Below, piece by piece: positions 1 through 5,193 of a stretch of 6,101 nt of DNA. The stretch comes from Deltaproteobacteria bacterium (GTDB taxonomy: Bacteria > Desulfobacterota > Desulfarculia > Adiutricales > JAGVGV01): assembly GCA_015233515.1 (NCBI GenBank), contig JADFXS010000176.1, positions 1 through 6,101 on the forward strand, given 5' to 3'. The stretch's first letter is position 1. The number at the start of each line of letters is the position of its first letter. A model generated the notes under the pieces. It was given only the letters and a program-made list of their open reading frames with translations, ran no database searches and had not been told where the DNA came from. The translations under genes and the position numbers were made by a program.

Positions 1-226
1 CGACCAGGCCTTCGGCTTACAAGAGCATTAAGGCTTCGCGAACCGGCGGGCGGCTGATAGCAAGGCGTTTTGCGATTTCTTCTTCCTTGATCTGCTGCCC
101 CGGCTGGAATTCTCCGGAAAGAATCCAATCCTGAATATGTTGCTTCGCGACGACTACTAAAGATTCGATTTTCAATCGTTCTCTCACCTGGTTGTAAAAG
201 TGACCAGAATCCAGCAACTTCCTCAT
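1..226 (-). pseudogene. GntR/FadR-type transcriptional regulator, 5' part, interrupted by in-frame TAA; continues past the left edge
   Basis: DNA-binding regulator, probably the local repressor of the methyltransferase operon. From the proposed ATG (224-226) the frame gives 69 residues. Residues about 22-69 form a GntR winged helix-turn-helix, with ILSGEFQPGQQIKEEEIA and AKRLAISRPPVREAL matching the family's usual pattern. After REALMLL comes TAA (17-19), and the same frame then reads AEGLV to the window edge. GntR proteins normally read LEAEGLV here, so TAA sits where a Glu codon (GAA) is expected. The effector domain lies outside the window. I chose this ATG because AGGA lies 9 nt upstream and a TTGACA box lies upstream of it; longer frames from TTG at 304 lack a ribosome binding site, and a TTG start nearer the HTH is also possible. 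It could be a true pseudogene, a sequencing error or a read-through gene. The family call is firm; functional status is open. Confidence 0.8.
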
Positions 227-247
227 GGAAGATTGTCCTAATGACAT

Positions 248-280
248 ATAGTAATTAACATTCTTAACCAAATATGTCAA
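248..280 (-). promoter_or_regulatory. Possible promoter of the GntR gene
   Basis: On the minus strand a perfect TTGACA (275-280) precedes the GntR start. The -10 is poor: TAATTA at a 17-nt spacing, or TACTAT (248-253) at 21 nt. It lies just downstream of the terminator that follows the corrinoid gene, so separate transcription of the regulator makes sense. The weak -10 keeps confidence low. Confidence 0.35.
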
Positions 281-314
281 ATCCATACCGCTTATAATGT
301 GCAAATCAGCCTGT

Positions 315-335
315 AAAACCCGACCACCGATCGGG
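315..335 (-). terminator. Short intrinsic terminator after the corrinoid gene
   Basis: Read on the minus strand, two bases after the corrinoid stop codon, CCCGA pairs with TCGGG around a 7-nt loop and is followed by TTTT. The stem is only 5 bp and the T-run is short, so it may be leaky and allow some read-through into the GntR gene. Confidence 0.45.
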
Positions 336-337
336 AT

Positions 338-970
338 TTATTTCAAAAGAGCTTTCGCTAACTTGCTCGCGCCCCCGGCATCCGAGGCATAACCGTCGGC
401 GCCGATTTTTTCGGCAAACTGCTGCGTTACCGGTGCTCCGCCCACGATGATCTTGACCTTGTCGCGTAACCCGCTTTCCGTGATCGCTTTTATCGTCTCC
501 TGCATCATATTCATCGTAGTGGTCAGCAGGGCCGACAGGCCTACCATATTGGGCTTTTTATCGTTTATCGCCGCGACGAACTTCTCGGGAGATACATCCA
601 CGCCCAAGTCGATCACCTCGAACCCGGAGCTTTCCAGCATCATGATGACCAGATTTTTTCCAATATCGTGAAGATCTCCCTTGACCGTGCCGACCACGAT
701 TTTACCAGAGGTACTCATGTCTTCCTTTGATAAATGAGGTTTTAAAACTTCAACCGCGGTGGCCATGGCTTGGGCGCTGAAGAGGACTTCGGGAATGAAC
801 ATTTCGCCCTGTTCCATTTTATTCCCGACTATATCCATCCCGGTGACCAAGCCATCGTTGAGAATCGAGGCGGCGTTCACGCCATCCTCGAGCATTTTTT
901 TAGCCATCGTCACTAAATTTTCGGCGTCTCCCACCATCAGGAGCTCTATCATCTTGCTAAAATCAACCAT
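338..970 (-). CDS. Methyltransferase cognate corrinoid protein (MtbC/MttC/MtaC family)
   Basis: Cytoplasmic B12-binding shuttle that accepts a methyl group from the substrate-specific methyltransferase and presents it to a second methyltransferase acting on tetrahydrofolate or another carrier. The 210 residues match the usual family length. Residues about 1-85 form the helical cap domain (EQGEMFIPEVLFSAQAM at 53-69). Residues about 88-210 form the Rossmann-like cobalamin domain, with the DxHxxG signature as DLHDIGKN (D99, H101, G104). H101 is the expected lower axial cobalt ligand. SALLTTTM (146-153), VGGAP (176-180) and GADGYASDAGG (190-200) are the expected later cofactor contacts. ATG at 970 has AGGAGG 8 nt upstream; a GTG one codon earlier is less well spaced. 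It is the last intact gene of the operon, separated from the methyltransferase frame by about 330 bp of hairpin-rich DNA. Nothing in it looks damaged. Confidence 0.95.
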   Translation of the reverse strand: MVDFSKMIELLMVGDAENLVTMAKKMLEDGVNAASILNDGLVTGMDIVGNKMEQGEMFIPEVLFSAQAMATAVEVLKPHLSKEDMSTSGKIVVGTVKGDLHDIGKNLVIMMLESSGFEVIDLGVDVSPEKFVAAINDKKPNMVGLSALLTTTMNMMQETIKAITESGLRDKVKIIVGGAPVTQQFAEKIGADGYASDAGGASKLAKALLK

Positions 971-987
971 CACAAATTCCTCCTCTT

Positions 988-1029
988 AAAAAACAGCTTC
1001 CCCGGCCTGGGCATTTACTAGGCCGAAGC
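988..1029 (-). terminator. Terminator-like hairpin just before the corrinoid gene, possibly an attenuator
   Basis: On the minus strand GCTTCGGCCT (1029-1020) pairs with AGGCCGGGGAAGC (1008-996), with three extra bases on one side, across an 11-nt loop. TGTTTTTT (995-988) follows directly. This has the form of an intrinsic terminator, and it ends only a few bases before the AGGAGG of the corrinoid gene. Its 5' arm overlaps the 3' arm of another hairpin, so the two cannot form together. Confidence 0.45.
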
Positions 1030-1052
1030 CCATTGGTTCGGCATGTTTTTTT
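1022..1052. terminator. GCCGAA/TTCGGC hairpin: plus-strand terminator, and possible anti-terminator on the minus strand
   Basis: GCCGAA (1022-1027) and TTCGGC (1037-1042) form a 6-bp stem with a 9-nt loop. On the plus strand seven T residues (1046-1052) follow three bases later, giving an intrinsic terminator that would stop transcripts running against the operon. In the minus-strand RNA the same stem has no T-run and would compete with the terminator-like hairpin downstream of it. Confidence 0.4.
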
Positions 1053-1129
1053 ATAATTTTTGGCGCCCGTTGTTGATAATGATCGAAATGATATCGTTCC
1101 GCTCAGCGCCCCATAAGGGCTGCAGGCTT

Positions 1130-1261
1130 GTAGCCCGGCGATTCATCGCCGGGAAATCGTTTCGCCTATCTAACATTTTGTCGCGTAGCGACTAACCAAT
1201 CCGTGGCTTGAAACCCACGGCTACCATCCTTCAATAAGGGCGATTGATTAATCGCCCCTAC
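1130..1261. repeat. Cluster of GTAG-tagged palindromes (REP/BIME-like)
   Basis: Three perfect hairpins lie within about 130 bp. CCCGGCGA/TCGCCGGG with a 4-nt loop (1134-1153) is preceded by GTAG on the plus strand. CCGTGG/CCACGG with an 8-nt loop (1201-1220) and GGGCGATT/AATCGCCC with a 4-nt loop (1238-1257) are each followed by CTAC, i.e. preceded by GTAG on the minus strand. A small GTCGC/GCGAC hairpin (1180-1192) lies between. GTAG at the foot of a stem, in opposed orientations, is the hallmark of REP elements and the composite BIMEs mobilised by RAYT (TnpA-REP) enzymes. No RAYT gene is in the window, so the class is inferred from form only. Confidence 0.6.
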
Positions 1262-1304
1262 AACACGGCGAACGGAAAATTTCTCCCTTCGGCCGATGTC
1301 CGCG

Positions 1305-2756
1305 TTACTCCACCAGTTTCCGATCGGCCGCCGCGACTATCTCGTTCATTTCCTTCACGGTCTCGGCCGGAAGGTCGATCGGCCCGGCGTCTTTCATCAA
1401 CTTTTCCAGATAGGCCGCGGCGCGTTCAACCAAGGTCCCTTGTTTTTTGTCCAGCCACATGGAACGAGTGGAACGGACAAAATTTATCGGTTCAAAACCG
1501 TCGCGGCAGTGTTTACGGGTATGGGCACCGGGCAAAAACTGGCCGCCCGGTTCGCAATGCATCAGTTCTTCCCACCCCAAGGCGTCATCGTCAAAGCTCA
1601 TCTTGGCCACGGTGGCTTTAGTCATGCCGAGAACTTCATTATCGACCACCAACTGGACCGGACTGATAGTACAGGCCGTCTCGATCTGACCGGCCGCGCC
1701 GACTACGCAGCCTCCCGACAGGGCGATCAGTACAGTTCTCATGGCCCTTTCGCTCATCCCTTGACCATCGAGATCCGGGGAATCGGAACCCGAACCATAG
1801 GTGTGGGCCGGAATACCATAGATGGATTGCATCTGCTGGACAAAGAGCGCGGACTGACGTGAAGCTTCGACGCTGGATTGCATGTTCAGGCCGGTTCTCA
1901 TATCGGCCGAAAACTGCAGGGAAGTGGCGATGATCGGGATGCCGGGCTGAATCACCTGAGCCGTGGCGAGCATAACCAAATTTTCCACCACTCCGACCAT
2001 CGCCGCGCCCGGTGCGGTAATAGGCGCCGTAGTGCCGGCTCCCGGCAAACTGCAGGGCTGCATGGGAACGCCATGACGAGCCGCCTGGAGGATGATTTCC
2101 AAATCCATCGGTTTAAAAACAAAAGGACTAACCGAGCAGGTGATCCAGCTAGCCAACGGATGTTTCCGCAGAGCGTCCTGGCCGCCCGCCGCCGCAATAA
2201 GCAGTTTTGTCAGATACTCAATACTTTCAAAGGTATATGGCTGGATCCAAATATGCTTTTACATGTTTTCCAAGGCGGTTTTTAAGGCATAAATTTCCGC
2301 GGTGGCGCTCGGGACATCGGGACGTACAGGAAAATCAAAGAAATCGATAGATTTTAAACGGGCGGTCAGCTGCGCCCATTAGGCGACGTCCGCCAGCTTG
2401 ACCCGCCGATAAGTGCCGGTTCCTGGTTCTACCCAAGACTGCGCCCCGGTGTTCGTTCTGGTGTGAAAGGTTCCCTCCGGGTGGGGAAACGTCAAGGGAT
2501 ATTTTCCGTTCCGGCCTTCCAGATCAAAAGACTTCGGCGCCTTATCGATTTGTTCTTCCATGAAACTCTTCGGAAAACGGACCATATTAGTATCAAAATC
2601 CACGTGGGCTCCAGCTTCGCTTAAAAGCTTCAAGACCGTGGGGTGGTTCATTTTGACGCCGCGTTTTTCCAGAAATTCAAACGCCTTCTCTTTCAGTCGA
2701 TGCGATTCTTCCTCGGAAAAATACGCAAACCTGGAATGGTTGGGACAATTACTCAT
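1305..2756 (-). pseudogene. MttB-superfamily (trimethylamine methyltransferase family) protein, non-pyrrolysine type, with two in-frame TAA codons
   Basis: Would transfer a methyl group from a methylated amine, probably a quaternary one, to the cognate corrinoid protein. ATG at 2754-2756 has AGGAGG 5 nt upstream. One continuous frame of 483 codons, a normal family length, ends at TAA 1305-1307. It has TAA at codon 126 (2379-2381, after KLADVA, before WAQL) and codon 166 (2259-2261, after ALENM, before KHIWIQPYT). Family sequence is intact throughout: FEFLEKRGVKMNHP near residues 27-40, KSIDFFDFP 135-143, QPYTFESIEYL 172-182, PGAGTTAPITAPGA 238-251, and GSGSDSPDLDGQ 321-332. Pyrrolysine-type MttB has its TAG near residue 334; there is no stop in that region here, so this resembles the MtgB/MtpB/MtcB betaine-type enzymes. 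Without read-through it would give only a 125-residue fragment; a TTG at codon 201 opens a 283-codon 3' frame but has no evident start signals. The family call is firm; substrate and whether it is expressed are unknown. Confidence 0.88.
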
Positions 2757-2879
2757 TTTTTCCTCCTATTACAGGCCATTCCTGCTCATTTTCCATATTG
2801 AAGCGAATGGTCGCTTATCCAAGTTCAATAACTTATTCAGTCGTGTATTCCTTAACGGTTTTGCAAGTCCGAAGCTGAG

Positions 2880-2927
2880 GATTTTTCGGCCGGAAACCAC
2901 AAAAGATGCGGTTTCCGGGCCAAAATC
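2880..2927. repeat. Long imperfect hairpin at the 3' end of the symporter gene
   Basis: GATTTTTCGGCCGGAAACC (2880-2898) pairs with GGTTTCCGGGCCAAAATC (2910-2927) around an 11-nt loop, giving roughly 17 pairs with a small mismatch or bulge. It overlaps the symporter stop codon (2926-2928). No T-run follows on either strand, so it is not a classic intrinsic terminator. It may protect the 3' end of the transporter message or mark an RNA processing point before the methyltransferase gene. Confidence 0.55.
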
Positions 2928-4449
2928 ATTCCGCGTAATAAATAGCTTCCGCTTTATCCAGAGCTCCATAAAAATCATCCAGGATTTCCGCGTCCATTTC
3001 CTTAGTGACCAGACTGACGACTACCAGCAACACTCCTGAAACCAGCATGCCGAATACGCCGTACCAAGAATCCCCATAGCCGTATTGATAAGTCAATAAC
3101 ACCGTGATGACTCCGGCGACGGTGGAAATAATGGCCGCGGGTTTAGTGGCCCGTCTCCAATAAAGAACCGCGAGCAGGACCGGAAACATCGGCATGACCA
3201 TGGCAATGGCGAACATGATCAGGGTCCAGATCAAATTAGGGGGATTGAGGGCCAGCAATAAGGCGGCCACCCCTAAAGCAAAAACAGCTAGGCGGGCGAT
3301 GAGCGTGTGTGTTTGGGGTGACACCTGAAGTTTCAGAATTTTATTGAGAATATCCTCGGAAATTATCGAACCGGCGACCAGAAGGTGAGCCGTAGCGCAG
3401 GATAATCCCTTGGCTAAGGTTCCCCAAACGAATATTCCCATCAACACGGCGGCAAAAGTTAACATTTTGGGTGAAATAATCTTGGTCAGCAAGAGGGGGA
3501 TGACCAGTTCGGTATCGCCTTTGCTCAATCCGGGCAGCAGGCTGATGGCGGCAAACCCGATAACCATGGTGCCCGTCCAAACAACAAACTGCAAAACAGG
3601 CTGAAATATCATCAGTTTTCGTTGACTACCGATGGAATCGCCGAAAAAGCCGGCTCTGATGAATACATCCGGCAGCATGATGGTCCAGCCGATGGCGCAG
3701 GCGATCGGATACCCAAACCTGGCCGAATACGGGACCCAACCATCGGGTCCGGGATACGAAAACCACGCATTACTGTGCTGCCACACCAGGCCGACGGATT
3801 GCAAAATAGACCCGTCAAATCCGACATATAAAGCGCTTATGGCGATTACCCAGAGAGCGCCCATGAATATCCAACCTTGAACCGTAGCCGCCCAAGCCAC
3901 CGACACCACGCCTCCGAACGGGATAAAAAGCAGGGTGGTCAGACCGACGAAGACGATAATCGCTTGATGGGAGACCAGTCCCCCGCTGGCTATTTCCGCG
4001 GCTTTGCCGCAGGCGGTATAGATGGCCGCCGCATATGGCAAGGAGACGCTGAAGAAAACAATGGCGAGAATAACCCTGAGCCCGGGACTGCGGAAACGAT
4101 CGGCGAAAACATCGGCCGGAGTGGTGTAATGCCTTTGTGTATTCAACAGCCAGACCTTGTTCATGACGAAATAGGTCAAAACCGGAAATAGAGGCATATA
4201 GCTCAATTCCGACAACCAAAACGCAAAGCCGCCGCGATAATAGCCGCCGGGTCCGGCAAAGAACACCCAGGTGCTCATTAAGGCGGCGATATAGGTCATT
4301 ACCAAGACAAAGGCGCTGATCGTTCCACCGGCGGTATAATAGTGCCTGGCCGATTCTCCCCTTTGTCGCCACCATACGAAAATACCAAAAGCAATAAGGG
4401 CCGCCATATATATAATGTAACAAGCCCAAGTCACAGTTGCAGATAACAC
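2926..4449 (-). CDS. Sodium:solute symporter family (SSS) transporter
   Basis: Inner-membrane importer of 507 residues, a typical SSS length, with about 13 hydrophobic segments. Family landmarks are YYTAGGTISAFVLVMTYIAALMST (first part at 37-50), which covers TM2 with the usual A-x-x-ST ending; HYTTPADVFADRF (107-119); GWTIMLPDVFIRAGFFGD (254-271), matching the M-P-x-x-x-x-R motif; and WGTLAKGLSCATAHLL (342-357), the TM8/Na2-site region. That last segment departs from the usual STADS-type sequence, although S350 and T353 could still supply hydroxyl ligands. The start is GTG 4447-4449 with GAGGAGGG 6 nt upstream; the stop is TGA. It lies between a two-helix small protein and the methyltransferase frame. 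By context it brings in the methylated substrate, in place of the BCCT or other carriers often seen in such operons. The substrate cannot be read from the sequence. Confidence 0.92.
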   Translation of the reverse strand: MLSATVTWACYIIYMAALIAFGIFVWWRQRGESARHYYTAGGTISAFVLVMTYIAALMSTWVFFAGPGGYYRGGFAFWLSELSYMPLFPVLTYFVMNKVWLLNTQRHYTTPADVFADRFRSPGLRVILAIVFFSVSLPYAAAIYTACGKAAEIASGGLVSHQAIIVFVGLTTLLFIPFGGVVSVAWAATVQGWIFMGALWVIAISALYVGFDGSILQSVGLVWQHSNAWFSYPGPDGWVPYSARFGYPIACAIGWTIMLPDVFIRAGFFGDSIGSQRKLMIFQPVLQFVVWTGTMVIGFAAISLLPGLSKGDTELVIPLLLTKIISPKMLTFAAVLMGIFVWGTLAKGLSCATAHLLVAGSIISEDILNKILKLQVSPQTHTLIARLAVFALGVAALLLALNPPNLIWTLIMFAIAMVMPMFPVLLAVLYWRRATKPAAIISTVAGVITVLLTYQYGYGDSWYGVFGMLVSGVLLVVVSLVTKEMDAEILDDFYGALDKAEAIYYAE

Positions 4450-4523
4450 CCGATTCCCTCCTCAAGTTGTCGTTGTCGCGCCTTCATCCGAATCAATAGA
4501 GAAATTGCTGGTTGAAATCGTGC

Positions 4524-4763
4524 CTAGTGGTTCTGATCATTAGTTTTTTCCACTTTGTTCAGCTTTCTCTGGCGAAACACGATGATCATGCCGGCATAAG
4601 AGATAATCCACATGGGAATAATGGTTAACACCCCATGTATGATTGCTGCTTCAGGATTACCATATGAAGGGACTCCCGGCAGATTGTATAAGACATAAAA
4701 TAAAACTACGAGCCCTAGCCACCACTTTTCCGTTTTTTTATAAGCTTTCTGATTTTCGGCCAT
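4524..4763 (-). CDS. Small two-helix membrane protein, probable SSS symporter partner subunit
   Basis: Seventy-nine residues with two hydrophobic segments, about 14-29 (WWLGLVVLFYVLYNLP from W14) and 41-63 (IIHGVLTIIPMWIISYAGMI), and charged ends (KKTEK near the start, RQRKLNKVEK near the end). ATG 4761-4763 is preceded by AGGGAGG with 9 nt spacing; the stop is TAG. It lies directly upstream of the sodium:solute symporter, 74 bp away. Several SSS systems have such a tiny two-helix protein next to the main permease (for example YhdT beside PanF, or DUF3311/DUF4212-type proteins), so a stabilising or regulatory subunit is a reasonable inference. I cannot assign it to one named family. Confidence 0.8.
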   Translation of the reverse strand: MAENQKAYKKTEKWWLGLVVLFYVLYNLPGVPSYGNPEAAIIHGVLTIIPMWIISYAGMIIVFRQRKLNKVEKTNDQNH

Positions 4764-4827
4764 CTCTCCTCGCCTCCCTACATCGCCTGATTGATCGAAT
4801 TGTTTTTTTCCGGCTTCTAGAACTATG

Positions 4828-4839
4828 TCACTGAGTCAT
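4828..4839 (-). other. Three-codon start-stop frame (MTQ) behind a very strong Shine-Dalgarno site
   Basis: AGGAGGAG (4845-4852) lies 5 nt before ATG (4837-4839), the best initiation site in the operon by eye, yet the frame ends at once: ATG ACT CAG TGA. It is the first start codon in the leader, about 65 bp before the first recognisable gene. It could be a regulatory minimal ORF, a remnant of a lost gene, or a ribosome standby site. No homology argument is possible at this length. Confidence 0.4.
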
Positions 4840-4908
4840 TTTATCTCCTCCTGTTGAAAGTAGCGATTGTTCCTTGATTCCCCGAAGTCCGGCAGCGGTC
4901 GCTGTCTT

Positions 4909-4918
4909 TTGTATACAA
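4909..4918. promoter_or_regulatory. Palindromic operator, FadR/GntR-type (TTGTATACAA)
   Basis: TTGTATACAA is a perfect 10-bp palindrome that overlaps the last two bases of the -10 box and the likely start point. It fits the GT-N(few)-AC core of FadR-subfamily GntR operators. A regulator bound here would block the promoter, so repression is the natural reading. The GntR gene at the end of the operon is the obvious candidate. I infer the pairing from motif class and proximity. Confidence 0.6.
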
Positions 4919-4945
4919 TCTACGATAGACAATATTTAATGTCAA
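4917..4945 (-). promoter_or_regulatory. Sigma-70-type promoter of the methyltransferase operon
   Basis: On the minus strand a perfect TTGACA (4940-4945) is followed after 17 nt by TAGATT (4917-4922), four of six matches to TATAAT. Transcription would start near 4910 and give a leader of about 70 nt before the first ATG. The leader opens with a CAGCG/CGCTG inverted repeat (4893-4904). Position, direction and spacing fit the operon's first genes. Confidence 0.7.
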
Positions 4946-5082
4946 CAAATTTTCGCCATCGAAAAATACCAACCAAGCTTTTTTTCCGGTCCAGCCGCCG
5001 TTCCTTATCGTAACATGCTTAATTTAAAAAATATTCGCCATCAAGCGCCCGATAGACTCCCTCAAACCGGAACAGGCTCCAA

Positions 5083-5115
5083 CGCCTGATAATAACCACC
5101 CGTCCGAATCAGGCG
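5083..5115. repeat. Inverted repeat upstream of the ECF transporter promoter
   Basis: CGCCTGAT (5083-5090) and ATCAGGCG (5108-5115) are perfect 8-bp inverted arms separated by 17 nt. They end 25 bp before the -35 box of the plus-strand promoter. No T-run follows on either strand. Spaced arms upstream of a promoter suggest a dimeric regulator site rather than a terminator. Confidence 0.45.
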
Positions 5116-5140
5116 CTAGAAAACCGAACCTATTTGCCGC

Positions 5141-5169
5141 TTGAAAATATTGAATAACTTGATTAAAAT
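5141..5169 (+). promoter_or_regulatory. Sigma-70-type promoter of the ECF transporter locus
   Basis: TTGAAA (5141-5146), 17 nt, TAAAAT (5164-5169): five of six matches in each box with ideal spacing. The start point near 5176 leaves a leader of under 20 nt, too short for a riboswitch. Confidence 0.65.
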
Positions 5170-5193
5170 TCATTAACGAAAAGGATGATCGGT

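Larger units (their letters stand above)
971..1304. other. Non-coding spacer between methyltransferase and corrinoid genes
   Basis: About 330 bp with no supportable gene. From right to left it holds the three GTAG-tagged palindromes, an AT-rich stretch around 1043-1080 with nothing recognised, the competing hairpin pair (988-1052), and the AGGAGG (979-984) of the corrinoid gene. Such a gap is unusual between two genes whose products act as partners and are normally tightly linked. Insertion of the repeats may have widened it. Confidence 0.7.
4853..5193. other. Divergent intergenic region
   Basis: About 340 bp without a gene, between the methyltransferase operon (leftwards) and the ECF transporter locus (rightwards). 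It holds the operon promoter and operator, a TTTTCG/CGAAAA inverted repeat just upstream of that -35 (4950-4965), an 8-bp inverted repeat (5083-5115), and the plus-strand promoter (5141-5169). TTCGCCATC occurs twice (from 4952 and 5034), which may be chance. I see no cobalamin riboswitch signature on either strand. Confidence 0.65.

Noticed and set aside
1130..1261. CRISPR array
   Set aside because: The palindromes differ in sequence and spacing; there is no repeated unit with spacers.
1296..1862. 188-residue open frame on the plus strand
   Set aside because: It lies antisense to the methyltransferase, has no ribosome binding site, and its translation shows no family-like sequence; it is a shadow of the real frame.
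1305..2756. Pyrrolysine explanation for the internal stops
   Set aside because: Pyrrolysine is encoded by TAG at one site near residue 334; here both stops are TAA at codons 126 and 166, and the 320-335 region has no stop.
1..2756. Genome-wide reassignment of TAA to a sense codon
   Set aside because: TAA ends the corrinoid and methyltransferase frames at the expected places, with a terminator directly after the former; three other long genes have no internal TAA.
2769..2978. 69-residue minus-strand frame between symporter and methyltransferase
   Set aside because: It overlaps the symporter end out of frame, has no ribosome binding site and crosses the long hairpin; not supportable as a gene.
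3815..4465. 216-residue minus-strand frame
   Set aside because: It is a shifted frame inside the symporter gene, rich in Arg and Cys and without membrane pattern; the SSS frame explains the region.
4853..5193. Cobalamin riboswitch near the corrinoid-dependent operon or ECF locus
   Set aside because: I could not find a B12-box-like segment or the expected set of helices on either strand; the ECF leader is too short.
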